Below, piece by piece: positions 10,584 through 19,721 of a stretch of DNA of 64,000 bases; the first letter of the stretch is position 1; each line of letters begins with the position of its first letter. A model generated the notes under the pieces. It did not search any database. It was not told where the DNA came from and worked only from the letters and a program-made list of their open reading frames with translations. The position numbers were made by a program, and so were the translations under genes. The stretch lies in assembly GCA_017854585.1 (NCBI GenBank), contig JAFMHK010000016.1, forward strand, positions 1 to 64,000. Direction: 5' to 3'. The stretch is from Paracoccaceae bacterium (GTDB taxonomy: Bacteria > Pseudomonadota > Alphaproteobacteria > Rhodobacterales > Rhodobacteraceae).

Positions 10584-11483
10584 ATGGCCGCCACGATCCT
10601 TGACGGCAAAGCCTTTGCCGCCACCGTGCGGGCGCAGGTGGCAACCCATGTTGCTGCATTGAAAGCGTCCCATGGCCTGACCCCCGGTTTGGCTGTGGTC
10701 TTGGTTGGTGAAGACCCCGCCAGCCAAGTCTATGTGCGCAACAAGGGCAAGCAGACCGCCGAAGCCGGAATGGCCAGTTTCGAACATAAGCTGGACGCAT
10801 CGACGCCCGAGGCCGATATCTTGGCCATTGTGGACAAGTTGAACGCAGACCCCGCCGTGCATGGCATTCTGGTGCAACTTCCCCTGCCGGGCCATGTGGA
10901 TAGCGCCAAGGTCATCAACAGGATTGATCCCGCCAAGGATGTGGACGGCTTTCACATTTCCAATGTCGGGCTTCTGTCCACAGGGCAAAAGGCGATGGTG
11001 CCCTGCACGCCACTTGGTTGTCTGATGATGCTGCGCAGTCATCTTGGAGACCTGTCGGGACTGAACGCCGTTGTGGTCGGCCGCAGCAATATCGTCGGCA
11101 AACCGATGGCGCAATTGCTGCTGGGCGATAGCTGCACCGTGACGATCGCGCACAGCCGGACACGGGACTTGGCCGCAACCTGCCGGGCTGCCGATATTCT
11201 GGTGGCGGCCGTTGGTCGCCCCGAAATGATACCGGGTGACTGGGTCAAACCGGGGGCGACGGTGATCGACGTCGGTATCAACCGCGTCCCGCACCCTGAT
11301 GATCCGGCCAAGACCAAATTGGTTGGCGACGTCCATTTCGCCAGCGCCGTCGCCGTCGCCGGCGCGATCACGCCCGTCCCCGGCGGCGTCGGGCCGATGA
11401 CAATCGCCTGCCTGCTTGCAAACACCCTGACCGCGTGTTGCCGGGCAAACGGGCTGCCGGAACCGGAGGGGCTGACGGCCTGA
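10584..11483 (+). CDS. folD: Bifunctional methylene-THF dehydrogenase / methenyl-THF cyclohydrolase
   Basis: 299 aa from ATG 10584, one base after the fhs stop codon. The catalytic motif YVRNK has Lys54, matching the general-acid Lys of Fol[28 protein letters not shown] (dinucleotide site) and [10 protein letters not shown] are all present. It oxidises 5,10-methylene-THF with NADP and hydrolyses methenyl-THF to 10-formyl-THF. It is translationally linked with fhs. Confidence 0.98.
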   Translation: MAATILDGKAFAATVRAQVATHVAALKASHGLTPGLAVVLVGEDPASQVYVRNKGKQTAEAGMASFEHKLDASTPEADILAIVDKLNADPAVHGILVQLPLPGHVDSAKVINRIDPAKDVDGFHISNVGLLSTGQKAMVPCTPLGCLMMLRSHLGDLSGLNAVVVGRSNIVGKPMAQLLLGDSCTVTIAHSRTRDLAATCRAADILVAAVGRPEMIPGDWVKPGATVIDVGINRVPHPDDPAKTKLVGDVHFASAVAVAGAITPVPGGVGPMTIACLLANTLTACCRANGLPEPEGLTA

Positions 11484-11639
11484 TGACACTTGGCCTCCCG
11501 CCTTGTGCGGGGGGCAGATTGTGCGCATGGTCGTTGCGTTCACGTCGAAAGCCGTCAGCATCTTGCGGATTTGGGATAAAGCCGCCGTTGCCGTCCCGCG
11601 CAGCGGGCCGGTGCACGTGGGCTGCAATCACCCATGCGC

Positions 11640-12053
11640 CTAGACGGGGATCATTGTGCCCTGCATCAGAGCGACATCGCGGCGTGTGCCGTCGGCGCGC
11701 TCAACCTCAACGGTGCAGCGCGTGATGATCAGGCGGCGGCCGGGTTTGACCACCTCGCCATGTGCCCAGAGCCGGATACCGTCGGCGGGGGCAATCAGGT
11801 TGATCTTCATTTCCACCGTCATCACCTCTGCGTCAGGCGGCATTACCGTCATGGCGGCATACCCCGATGCACTGTCGCCCAATGCAAACGTGGCGCCGGC
11901 ATGCACAAACCCATGTTGCTGGCTTGAAGCGGGGGTGATCGGCATGAACAAGGTCACGCGGCCTGCATCCAGCGTGTGCAAGCCAGCAGCAAGGGTTTGC
12001 AGCAGACCCTGATTGGCCAGACTCTCGCGGATGCGCGGTTCATTGGTGATCAT
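11640..12053 (-). CDS. PaaI-type hotdog-fold thioesterase
   Basis: 137 aa. HGFVHAGATFALGDSASGYAA is the PaaI-type hotdog signature: a substrate-binding loop followed by the central helix with the catalytic acid. A second strand region (VEMKINLIAPADG) fits the same fold. Such proteins hydrolyse acyl-CoA thioesters; the substrate is not evident. It lies 9 bases downstream of pdeM on the same strand and is probably cotranscribed with it. Confidence 0.82.
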   Translation of the reverse strand: MITNEPRIRESLANQGLLQTLAAGLHTLDAGRVTLFMPITPASSQQHGFVHAGATFALGDSASGYAAMTVMPPDAEVMTVEMKINLIAPADGIRLWAHGEVVKPGRRLIITRCTVEVERADGTRRDVALMQGTMIPV

Positions 12054-12062
12054 CGCCGCACT

Positions 12063-12734
12063 CTATCCGTCGCCGCGTGGCATGGGAATAGGCCGGGGCG
12101 GAGTGCCCAGCAAAATCGCCTGCGCACCGACCGTCATCAACGCCGACAGCGCGGGCCGATCACAGTAGAGGCCACCGGTATAGGTGCCGTAGGCTGGCAG
12201 GATTAGACGGTCCGCATCCACCAGAAAACACCGACGGCTTAGCGTTCTACCGCGCGCCGTCAGCCTTGCCTTGGGGTGGTAATGCCCTGAGATCTCGGCA
12301 GTTTCGCCGGGTATTGCGATGTGACGGAACGTAACGCCGGACAGAGCCAATTCTGCCCGGTAGGTGCCGCCCAGATCCACCGGGCCGGGGTCATGGTTCC
12401 CCGCGATCCACGTCCAGCGCCGCGCCGCCATCAAGCTTGCCAGACGGTCGGTCAATTCCGGGGCCATATCGCGCGCCGCTGCCAGATCGTCAAAGCTGTC
12501 GCCAAGGCAGAGTATATGGGTCGCCGCCGTCGCCGCGATATCGCTGGAAAGTCGGTCCAGCGTTTCCAGCACTTCGTAGGGGGGCAGCATCGGGCCGCCA
12601 CGCCGGGCCATGCGGTCCGATTTGCCCAAATGCAGGTCGGAGACGCAAAGCAGGCATTCCTGTTCCCACCAGAGTGCACCGGAGGGCAGAGCAGTCAGCG
12701 CGGCGTTCGCGAATGTGAAAAGGTGCCCGTTCAT
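12063..12734 (-). CDS. pdeM: Ligase-associated DNA damage response endonuclease PdeM
   Basis: 223 aa from ATG at 12734 (an upstream start gives 12 more residues with no sign of conservation). Calcineurin-like phosphoesterase motifs are SDLHLGK (DLH at 33-35), LGDSFDD (GD at 78-79), GNHD (112-115) and GHYH (150-153). PdeM is usually encoded with a DEXH helicase, an ATP-dependent DNA ligase and an MBL-fold exonuclease. Only the helicase is here, just upstream on the same strand. Confidence 0.87.
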   Translation of the reverse strand: MNGHLFTFANAALTALPSGALWWEQECLLCVSDLHLGKSDRMARRGGPMLPPYEVLETLDRLSSDIAATAATHILCLGDSFDDLAAARDMAPELTDRLASLMAARRWTWIAGNHDPGPVDLGGTYRAELALSGVTFRHIAIPGETAEISGHYHPKARLTARGRTLSRRCFLVDADRLILPAYGTYTGGLYCDRPALSALMTVGAQAILLGTPPRPIPMPRGDG

Positions 12735-12835
12735 GCTTCGTTCGATGCCATGCGATGCGGCCCCGCGCAAGATCGGACGTCATACCAGTGGAAATAAGGG
12801 ATGCCTTGGGCGCTCATATTCGAAGACTAAAGATG

Positions 12836-12885
12836 AAAATAGGTTACAAGAAATCGGAGTTTCGCGATTTTTTGTAACCTATTTT
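12836..12885. repeat. 50-bp palindromic repeat, copy 1
   Basis: Two 21-base arms (12836-12856 and 12865-12885) flank an 8-base loop. They pair at 20 of 21 positions; the odd pair is G opposite T. The left arm begins AAAATAGGTTACAA and the right arm ends TTGTAACCTATTTT. The right arm supplies the last sense codon and the TAG stop of the helicase gene. A second copy is at 46508-46557. The element is far richer in A+T than its surroundings. Confidence 0.85.
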
Positions 12886-15296
12886 GCGAGGGCGGACAGG
12901 CCAGCAACCTCCATCAGGCGCGCCGCTTCTTCGTCCAGCAGGCGTTGATCGGCCAGACCGGCGACAGGTACGCGCCCGGGTTCCAGAAACAGCGGTGCGG
13001 CCAGCGGCGTGACGCGCGTCAGCGGAACATGGTCGATGCGGTCACCGATACGGGCCAGCATCTGTTCGATGCGCCCGAAATCGACCAAGCCGCGCATTGC
13101 CTCATTCCGGGTGATCTCAAGCATGACGTGGTCGGGATCGTATTTGCGCAAGGTGTCATACAAGATGTCGGTGGAAAAGGTCGCTTGTCGCCCGGTTTTC
13201 CTGCCGCCGGGCAGATTGCGATCAACAAGGCCCGCGATGATGGCGCTTTGCTTGAACGTGCGTTTCATCACCGTATTCTCGGACAGCCAACGGTCCATCG
13301 TGGCGACCAGATCATCGCGTTGGAACAGCGGCGCGGGGTCTGTCACGACGTCCAGCCCCCAGATCAGGGTGGCGTAATCGGTGCAGACAAAACCCAACGG
13401 ATGCAGGCCCATCTCCTCCATCCGCTGGGTCAGCAGAAGGCCCAGTGTCTGCTGCGCATTATGGCCCGCGAAGCCATAGGCGCAAAGGTGTTCGCGCCCG
13501 TCATGGGGGAAGGTTTCGACCAGAAGACGGTCACGTTGGGGCAGGCGCGAGATGCGGCGTTGAAGGTGCAGCCAGTCGCGGGTGTGGTGGGGCAAATCGG
13601 GCCAGTCATCTTGCTGGAACATCTTGATGATGCGGTCGGAAAGCTGGGTGGACGTCGCGAACTTGGTCCCCATGAAGGTCGCAATTCTGGGCTGCTTTGA
13701 CGGGGTTTTCGAAACCTCCACCGTAATTTCACGCAAGGTTTCAAACCGGACGACCTGCCCGCCCATCAAGAAGGTGTCGCCCTTGCGGAGGGTGGAGGCA
13801 AAGTATTCCTCTACCTCCCCCAGAGGTGCGCCGCCGCGTGATCGTTGCATCCGCACCTTGAGCTTGTCGGCGTCCACGATGGTGCCGATGTTCATGCGGA
13901 TGCGTTGCGTGCCGCGGGGGTCGCGCAATTGCCATTGGCCATCGGGGCGTTGCAGCAACCGCTGCCAGCGATCATAGGCACGCAGGGCATAGCCACCCGT
14001 GGCGCAAAAATCGAGGCAGCGGTCAAAGGTGGGGCGCGGCAGGTCCGCATAAGCCCCGGCCGAGGTGATTTCCGCATAAAGGTCATCGGCTTGAAACGGA
14101 CCCGCACAGGCGCGGATCAAGATGTGCTGGCACAAGACATCCAGCGGGCCGGACGCGCGCGGATCGCCGTCCAGATCATGTTCGCGCACCGCTTGCAGGG
14201 CCGCGACGCATTCGATGACCTCGAACCGGTTGGCAGGCACGATCAGCGCCTTGGACGGTGCATTATAGCGATGATTGGCGCGGCCAATGCGCTGCACCAG
14301 ACGCTTGACGTTCTTCGGCGCCCCCACCTGAATGACCAGATCGACATCGCCCCAGTCGATGCCCAGATCAAGCGAGCCAGTGCAGACGATGGCCTTGAGA
14401 TCGCCGCGCACCATGGCCTGTTCGACCTTTTCGCGCTGTTCCCGGGCCAGCGCGCCGTGGTGGATGCCGATGGGCAGTTGATCGTCATTCGCGAACCAGA
14501 GCGCGTGAAAGAACAGTTCGGCCTGCGCGCGCGTATTATGGAAGATCAGGGTCGTCTTGTGCTGGCGGACCTGATCAAGCACCGCGTTGATTGCGTATCT
14601 TCCGCCGCCGCCGGACCATGGCGGGTCTTCGTCGATGTGCATCATCTGGATGTCGGGGTCAGGGCCGGGGTCGGCCTGCAGGATCTGGCAGGGATCGGGG
14701 TGGCGCGCAAGAATGCGGGCGATTGCGGACGGATCTTCCACCGTGGCGGACAGGCCGACGCGCCGCAGGCCGGGGGCAAGCGTGGAAAGCCGAGAAAGCG
14801 CGAGCATCAATTGATCGCCGCGTTTGCTTTCGGCCAGTGCGTGGATTTCATCGATGATGACACGCTGAAGCCCGGCGAACATCCGCGGCGCATCTTCGTA
14901 GCTGATCAATAGCGCAAGGCTTTCCGGTGTGGTCAGCAGGATATGTGGCGGGTCGGCACGTTGGCGTTTCTTTTGCGTCGCGGTCGTGTCGCCGGTGCGA
15001 TCCTCGATCCGGATCGGCAGGCCGATGTCGTCGACCGGGGTGCGCAGATTGCGTTTGATATCGGCTGCCAGTGCCTTGAGCGGGCTGACGTAAAGGGTGT
15101 GGAGACCTTGGTGCGTCCCGTCGGCCAGTTCGGCCAGCGAGGGCAGGAACCCCGCCATGGTCTTGCCGCCGCCGGTGGGGGCGATCAGCAATTGGCAGGG
15201 GTCCTTGGCCAGATCCAGCATCTGCTGTTGATGCGGATGGATGGTCCAGCCGCGGGTGCTGAACCATGTGGTGATCTGGGGGGGCAGGACAGTCAT
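12879..15296 (-). CDS. Ligase-associated DEXH-box DNA helicase (Lhr family)
   Basis: 805 aa from ATG 15296. Superfamily 2 motifs are Walker A APTGGGKT (39-46), DEIH (149-152), a helicase C domain with IGRANHRY, and a long C-terminal Lhr-like extension. The length and C-terminal layout match the helicase of the ligase-associated DNA-repair set, a 3'-5' translocase related to Lhr-Core. PdeM lies downstream, but the ligase and exonuclease are absent. Its last codons lie inside a palindromic repeat. Confidence 0.9.
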   Translation of the reverse strand: MTVLPPQITTWFSTRGWTIHPHQQQMLDLAKDPCQLLIAPTGGGKTMAGFLPSLAELADGTHQGLHTLYVSPLKALAADIKRNLRTPVDDIGLPIRIEDRTGDTTATQKKRQRADPPHILLTTPESLALLISYEDAPRMFAGLQRVIIDEIHALAESKRGDQLMLALSRLSTLAPGLRRVGLSATVEDPSAIARILARHPDPCQILQADPGPDPDIQMMHIDEDPPWSGGGGRYAINAVLDQVRQHKTTLIFHNTRAQAELFFHALWFANDDQLPIGIHHGALAREQREKVEQAMVRGDLKAIVCTGSLDLGIDWGDVDLVIQVGAPKNVKRLVQRIGRANHRYNAPSKALIVPANRFEVIECVAALQAVREHDLDGDPRASGPLDVLCQHILIRACAGPFQADDLYAEITSAGAYADLPRPTFDRCLDFCATGGYALRAYDRWQRLLQRPDGQWQLRDPRGTQRIRMNIGTIVDADKLKVRMQRSRGGAPLGEVEEYFASTLRKGDTFLMGGQVVRFETLREITVEVSKTPSKQPRIATFMGTKFATSTQLSDRIIKMFQQDDWPDLPHHTRDWLHLQRRISRLPQRDRLLVETFPHDGREHLCAYGFAGHNAQQTLGLLLTQRMEEMGLHPLGFVCTDYATLIWGLDVVTDPAPLFQRDDLVATMDRWLSENTVMKRTFKQSAIIAGLVDRNLPGGRKTGRQATFSTDILYDTLRKYDPDHVMLEITRNEAMRGLVDFGRIEQMLARIGDRIDHVPLTRVTPLAAPLFLEPGRVPVAGLADQRLLDEEAARLMEVAGLSALAK

Positions 15297-15340
15297 GGCC
15301 CAGACATAGGGCAGGGCAATGAAAAGATCAGCCCATGGTT

Positions 15341-16657
15341 TTAGTGAACGATCACCTCTTGCTTGACATAGAGGTTTTCCCACGCGCGGTCGATCAGGTC
15401 AGGGCGCAACTGGTGCGGGATACCTTCGAAATTGCAGATGGCAATGATCTGATCCAGAAGGAAATTCGCGTGATAGTTGGCGTAGACGTTGTTGACCGTC
15501 GGGTATTTGCTTTTCAGCAAGTGGATCAGGGACGCCTCGTCCAGTGCGATCTTTTTCTTGCGCGCAACCATGGCGAAGATCTTCAGGAACTGTTCCTGCG
15601 TGGGGCCATCGATCTTCACCTTGAAGAAGATCCGGCGCAACGCCGCTTGGTCGAACAACTCGTTTGGATGGAAGTTCGTGGAAAAGACCACCAGCGTGTC
15701 AAACGGCACCTCGAACTTCTCGCCCGATTGCAGGGCAAGAATGTCATAGCCAACCTCCAACGGCACGATCCAGCGGTTGATCAGCGCCTGAGGTGGTTCT
15801 TCCTGACGGCCAAGGTCGTCGACGATGAACACGCCACCGGTTGATTTCAATTGCAGAGATGCCTGATAGGTCCGGCTGACCGCGTTATAGTTGAGGTCGA
15901 GCATCGACAGCGAGAGCTCGCCACCCGTCATCACAGTGGGCCGCGTGCAGATCAGATAACGGCTGTCATAGGCCAGCGCGGTCTTGCGCAGACCGGTGCT
16001 TGCTTCGGTTCCGTCAGACACGACCGTGTGGACGATGGGATCATACATCGTGATGACCTGACCGGCGTAGGACAACGACCGGGGCATGTAGATGGTGTCA
16101 CCCATGGCGGCGCGGATCCCTTCCGCGATGGACGATTTCCCGTTGCCCGGCGGGCCATACATCAAGACAGATCGACCCGATCCGACGGCTGGCCCAAGCT
16201 GGTCGATCAACCCGTCGGGCAAGATCAGGTGGCCCATGGATCCGACCAGCATTTCCCGCGTCAGGTGGATGGAGCGGATCGATTGGCGCTTGGTCTGTTC
16301 CTTGTAATCCTCCAGCGGGACGGGCATCGCGCCGTAGTATTCGGACTGTGACAGCGCATCGAGCGCGCGGGCCTTGCCGCTGTCGGTCAGTTGGAACCCC
16401 ATTTCCGAACTGGAGGTCGCATGCAGCGTGCCGGTTGCCTGAATCAGCGCCTGATCGCGGGCCGCGTCGATCAATTGTTGGGCCAGCGGGATCGGCAGGC
16501 AGATTGCCTGTGCAATCTCGGACGTATGTTCGACGCTTTTGCGGAACATGGTCTTCAACAAGATATCCCGCATCATCACCATGGGCAGTCCGGTATCGGA
16601 CAGCTTGCGCAGCGGTGCGGGGGCAAAGGATTGGGTCTGGGGCGTCTGGATGTTCAT
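15341..16657 (-). CDS. AAA ATPase of unknown role next to the Tad locus
   Basis: 438 aa from ATG 16657. The N-terminal 130 residues look helical and possibly winged-helix. The AAA core has Walker A GPPGNGKS (168-175), Walker B VFIVDD (276-281), and a sensor-like segment FSTNFHPNEL followed by ALRRIFFK. The C-terminal region is a helical lid. It lies 93 bases after the cpaA end, on the same strand as the whole pilus locus, so a role with the pilus is possible but unproven. It is not a known core Tad protein. Confidence 0.75.
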   Translation of the reverse strand: MNIQTPQTQSFAPAPLRKLSDTGLPMVMMRDILLKTMFRKSVEHTSEIAQAICLPIPLAQQLIDAARDQALIQATGTLHATSSSEMGFQLTDSGKARALDALSQSEYYGAMPVPLEDYKEQTKRQSIRSIHLTREMLVGSMGHLILPDGLIDQLGPAVGSGRSVLMYGPPGNGKSSIAEGIRAAMGDTIYMPRSLSYAGQVITMYDPIVHTVVSDGTEASTGLRKTALAYDSRYLICTRPTVMTGGELSLSMLDLNYNAVSRTYQASLQLKSTGGVFIVDDLGRQEEPPQALINRWIVPLEVGYDILALQSGEKFEVPFDTLVVFSTNFHPNELFDQAALRRIFFKVKIDGPTQEQFLKIFAMVARKKKIALDEASLIHLLKSKYPTVNNVYANYHANFLLDQIIAICNFEGIPHQLRPDLIDRAWENLYVKQEVIVH

Positions 16658-16750
16658 AATTTTTGCATCACCGGTGTTGCATCGGGGCACAGAATGCCCC
16701 GCGAATACGGCATGATAAGGGCGTGAACAGCCTGATTTCGCTAAAAATTG

Positions 16751-17257
16751 TCAGGCGGCGCCGTATTGCAGGCCCAAGGCCAGATAGATCAGCAGCGCAC
16801 CCGCCAAGGCCACGCCCATCGGGAAAAGTTTGCCCTGATCCCAAGATGCCCAATCGGGTGTGACGCGGCGCACGGCGGTGACGCGGCTTGCGCCCCGATG
16901 CGTCACCCAAGACCCGACCAGAACCATGGAGAACAGAAGCAGGAAGAACATCCCATCACCGGGGGCCACGAACGGCGCCATTGCGGCGGCGAATTTCGCG
17001 TCGCCTGCGCCAACCAACCCCAGAGACGTGATGACGAACCCGATCACCAGAACGACGGCCAGTTGCGCCAATCGCCAAAGAAAGGAGTCAATCGGAAGCA
17101 GGATCAGACCGCCGACCACAAACACCGCCGTCAGAGCCAGAACCGCCACATTGGGGATGCGCATATCACGCAGGTCCGACATGGCGACCCAGATACCGAT
17201 GGGCAGGACAAAGGGCAGAAACCAGACGGCTTGCAGAAAGGTCAGGGACAACGTCAT
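16751..17257 (-). CDS. cpaA: Prepilin peptidase CpaA/TadV
   Basis: 168 aa with about five membrane helices. The two aspartates of A24 prepilin peptidases are visible: Asp28 in SDLRDMRIPN and Asp86 in GAGDAKF. It is the short form without a methylase domain, as in Tad systems. It cleaves Flp prepilins after the Gly of their leader peptide at the inner membrane. It overlaps the upstream tadD-like gene by 4 bases (ATGA). Confidence 0.92.
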   Translation of the reverse strand: MTLSLTFLQAVWFLPFVLPIGIWVAMSDLRDMRIPNVAVLALTAVFVVGGLILLPIDSFLWRLAQLAVVLVIGFVITSLGLVGAGDAKFAAAMAPFVAPGDGMFFLLLFSMVLVGSWVTHRGASRVTAVRRVTPDWASWDQGKLFPMGVALAGALLIYLALGLQYGAA

Positions 17258-18111
17258 GCACGGATCTCCGTATCAAGGGCGCGCAGGGCGCGCACGGCAG
17301 CATCGAAGTGCTGCGGGTGCGTGTCGATCGCATCGGATAGCAGGCCGCGACCGACATCCACTTCACCTTGACGGATCGCGGCAAGGGCGGCGGTGTGCAG
17401 CAGTTGCGCGCGCTCGATCTGGGTCATGCGGACCAGCGGAAGTTGATAGTTGCCTTGCGCCGCGCGGGCCAGAACCAGATTGTTCTTTGCGGTGAACAGG
17501 TCGGGGTCATAGGTGATCGCTTCGATGAACAACCCTTCCGCGCCTTCGTAATCGCCGCGCGTCAGACGGGAATACCCCCAGTTGTTCAAGACGTTGGCAG
17601 GGCGTGTGGTCAAGCCTACAGCCGTCTCGTAAAAGCTGTCCGCGCGGTCCCATTCCTGATTGCTGTCCGCAATCATGGCCTCCAGCCGGTAGCGTTCGTA
17701 TGTTTCGAATGTCGGCGGCACCAGATCAAGCTGGGCTTCAGCCTCGTCCCAGTTCGAATTGCGGATCAGGGCATCGGCGTAATCGATACGGTCCTGATCC
17801 GTGGCCTCGTTGCTGGCGACGATATCGCGCCAGACAACCTCGCCCTCGGCGGCCCGGCGGGCGCGCACAAGGCTTGTCGCCAATCCGCGCCGCAAATCCA
17901 AACGCTCGGGTGACCCGCGACTGGCTTCGCGGAAATAGTTGACCGCCTCTTCGGGGTCGGCAGCCGTCAACATGATGTTGTTGAGATTGCTTTCATCAAT
18001 GACGTTCAGCGGGTCGATACCGCGGTTCACATCAAGTGATTGCATATCCCCGCAGCCAGCCACGAAAATGGCCAGGCCAAGCGCCGGGATGATCCGGGTG
18101 GTCACACGCAT
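17254..18111 (-). CDS. TadD-like TPR lipoprotein (second copy)
   Basis: 285 aa from ATG 18111, chosen because GAGGG lies 5 bases upstream; ATG 18123 would add four residues. A lipobox (VAGC, Cys20) is followed by tetratricopeptide repeats (about 55-285), including a clear NNWGYSRLTRGDYEGAEGLF unit. TadD is a lipoprotein needed to assemble the outer-membrane part of the pilus. Two adjacent TadD-like genes may represent a split or duplicated function. Confidence 0.82.
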   Translation of the reverse strand: MRVTTRIIPALGLAIFVAGCGDMQSLDVNRGIDPLNVIDESNLNNIMLTAADPEEAVNYFREASRGSPERLDLRRGLATSLVRARRAAEGEVVWRDIVASNEATDQDRIDYADALIRNSNWDEAEAQLDLVPPTFETYERYRLEAMIADSNQEWDRADSFYETAVGLTTRPANVLNNWGYSRLTRGDYEGAEGLFIEAITYDPDLFTAKNNLVLARAAQGNYQLPLVRMTQIERAQLLHTAALAAIRQGEVDVGRGLLSDAIDTHPQHFDAAVRALRALDTEIRA

Positions 18112-18141
18112 CTGCGCCCTCATGCTGCTCGTGCGTTTCGA

Positions 18142-18720
18142 TCAGGGGGTCGACAGAAGAACGTATCGTCCTCCGCCACGACGTACCAAGTCGAAACTGC
18201 TTTCATTATTGTCTTCATCATAACTGATATTTTCCATTCGCGCGATAGCCAAGCGAAGGTTCTCGCGGATAGAGTCCGATTGGCCACTGTCCAGTGCATA
18301 GGCATGGCGAAAGACCTGTCGCGCCTCGCCGTATTCGCCCTGTTCCATCAAGGCGACGCCAAGATTGTTCCACGCAGCGGGGAATTCAGGCGCGACGTCG
18401 GTCGCCTCGCGCAGCAGGGTTTCGGCCTGACCGATCCTGCCAAGCCGCAAATTGGCGGAACCAAGGGCCGTCAGGACATCTGCGGTTGTTCCGTAATCTG
18501 CCCCGGCCCGGTAATAGGCGCGAAGGGCCAATTCATATTCTCCGGCTTCCATCAGGCGGTGCCCCACCAAAAGCGGATCGACGGCATCGCGCAGAACTGC
18601 GGTGCCGTCGGGGGCCTCTGGCCCCGCGTTTATCATGGGGTCCAGCCGGTCACCCTGTGGTGAACAGGCCGAAAGCCCCATGGTCGTGATCAGTGCCAGA
18701 ATGATGAGCCCCCTCATCAA
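18142..18720 (-). CDS. tadD: TadD-like TPR lipoprotein
   Basis: 192 aa. A short signal peptide with a lipobox-like LSAC (Cys19) is followed by TPR motifs (about 55-160), including AAWNNLGVALMEQGEYGEARQ. It lies 9 bases after tadC and 30 bases before the second TPR lipoprotein. In Tad systems TadD acts with the CpaC secretin at the outer membrane. It is shorter than E. coli-type TPR lipoproteins but complete. Confidence 0.85.
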   Translation of the reverse strand: MMRGLIILALITTMGLSACSPQGDRLDPMINAGPEAPDGTAVLRDAVDPLLVGHRLMEAGEYELALRAYYRAGADYGTTADVLTALGSANLRLGRIGQAETLLREATDVAPEFPAAWNNLGVALMEQGEYGEARQVFRHAYALDSGQSDSIRENLRLAIARMENISYDEDNNESSFDLVRRGGGRYVLLSTP

Positions 18721-18729
18721 ACCCTCCTG

Positions 18730-19713
18730 TCAAAAGCCCCCGTTCAGGTTCTGGGAAATCCCGTAAACCGATGGTCCGATCAAGATGATCAGCAGTGGCG
18801 GCACGCAGAACATCATCGTTCCAAGTGTCAGCTTCGTGGGCAATTTGTTGGCCTTTTCTTCAGCCCGCAAAACCCGCTTGTCGCGCATTTCGTCCGCATA
18901 TACGCGCAGTGCCTCGGCGATGGATGTACCAAAGCTGGCTGATTGGATCAGCACCGTGACAAAGCTGTTCACGTCCTGAATATCGACCCGTTCGCCCATA
19001 TCGCGCAGCACCTGCGTCTTGTCTTTGCCCGCCTTCATTTCAAAGGCGATGATTTGAAATTCCTCTGCCAATGCAGGGTACGAGGGTTTGATCTCTTTCG
19101 CCACACGGTTGATGGCCTGATCCAGGGATTGTCCGGCTTCGACGCAAACAAGCATCAGGTCCAGCGCATCGGGGAAACCGGTGGTGATCTCTTCCACCCG
19201 TTTCTGCACCCGTTTGTTGACCCAGTATTTCGGCGCGTAATACCCCACGCAACCCGGGATCAATACCGACAGAATGGATGCCTGCGCCGATCCACCGCCG
19301 CCTGAGAGCAAAACGTAAACCGTCCCCAAAGCCAATCCGGCGATGCCAAGGGCGAACTGTGCAAAGTGGAACGTCTGCACGGCCCCCTTGGACCTGTAAC
19401 CAGCCCGGATCATGGTCATCTGGGCGGCGCTGTATTCATCCTGGTTCTGGGGTTCCAGAAATTGGGCAAAGCGATCAAGCCGCTCGTCCTTGCCACCACG
19501 GCGCAAGCTGCGGGTCGTTTCCGCCTTGCTGCGCCCGGTAACGGAATCGCGCAGCTTCTCCATCGGGTCCTTCTTGCGGAACAAGATGGCGGGAAGTGCG
19601 ATCACCACCAGCAAAAGCCCGAGCACACCCGCGACAATCAACGGACCAAGGTCGCCCAAGCTGGCCGTGATGTAGGCATTGGCGCTGTCGAAAAGGTTGG
19701 TAATTGCGTTCAT
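18730..19713 (-). CDS. tadC: Tad pilus inner-membrane protein TadC
   Basis: 327 aa, type II secretion F-domain protein with hydrophobic segments near residues 23-45, 120-165 and 290-320. The conserved F-domain core (FPDALDLMLVCVEAGQSLDQA) is typical of TadC. With TadB it forms the inner-membrane platform moved by the CpaF ATPase. It starts 8 bases after tadB ends. Confidence 0.95.
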   Translation of the reverse strand: MNAITNLFDSANAYITASLGDLGPLIVAGVLGLLLVVIALPAILFRKKDPMEKLRDSVTGRSKAETTRSLRRGGKDERLDRFAQFLEPQNQDEYSAAQMTMIRAGYRSKGAVQTFHFAQFALGIAGLALGTVYVLLSGGGGSAQASILSVLIPGCVGYYAPKYWVNKRVQKRVEEITTGFPDALDLMLVCVEAGQSLDQAINRVAKEIKPSYPALAEEFQIIAFEMKAGKDKTQVLRDMGERVDIQDVNSFVTVLIQSASFGTSIAEALRVYADEMRDKRVLRAEEKANKLPTKLTLGTMMFCVPPLLIILIGPSVYGISQNLNGGF

Positions 19714-19721
19714 TTTTTGCC

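Noticed and set aside
8705-10624. 639-codon open frame on the minus strand across fhs
   Set aside because: Antisense shadow of the well-supported fhs gene; no recognisable domain and no ribosome-binding site in a sensible place.
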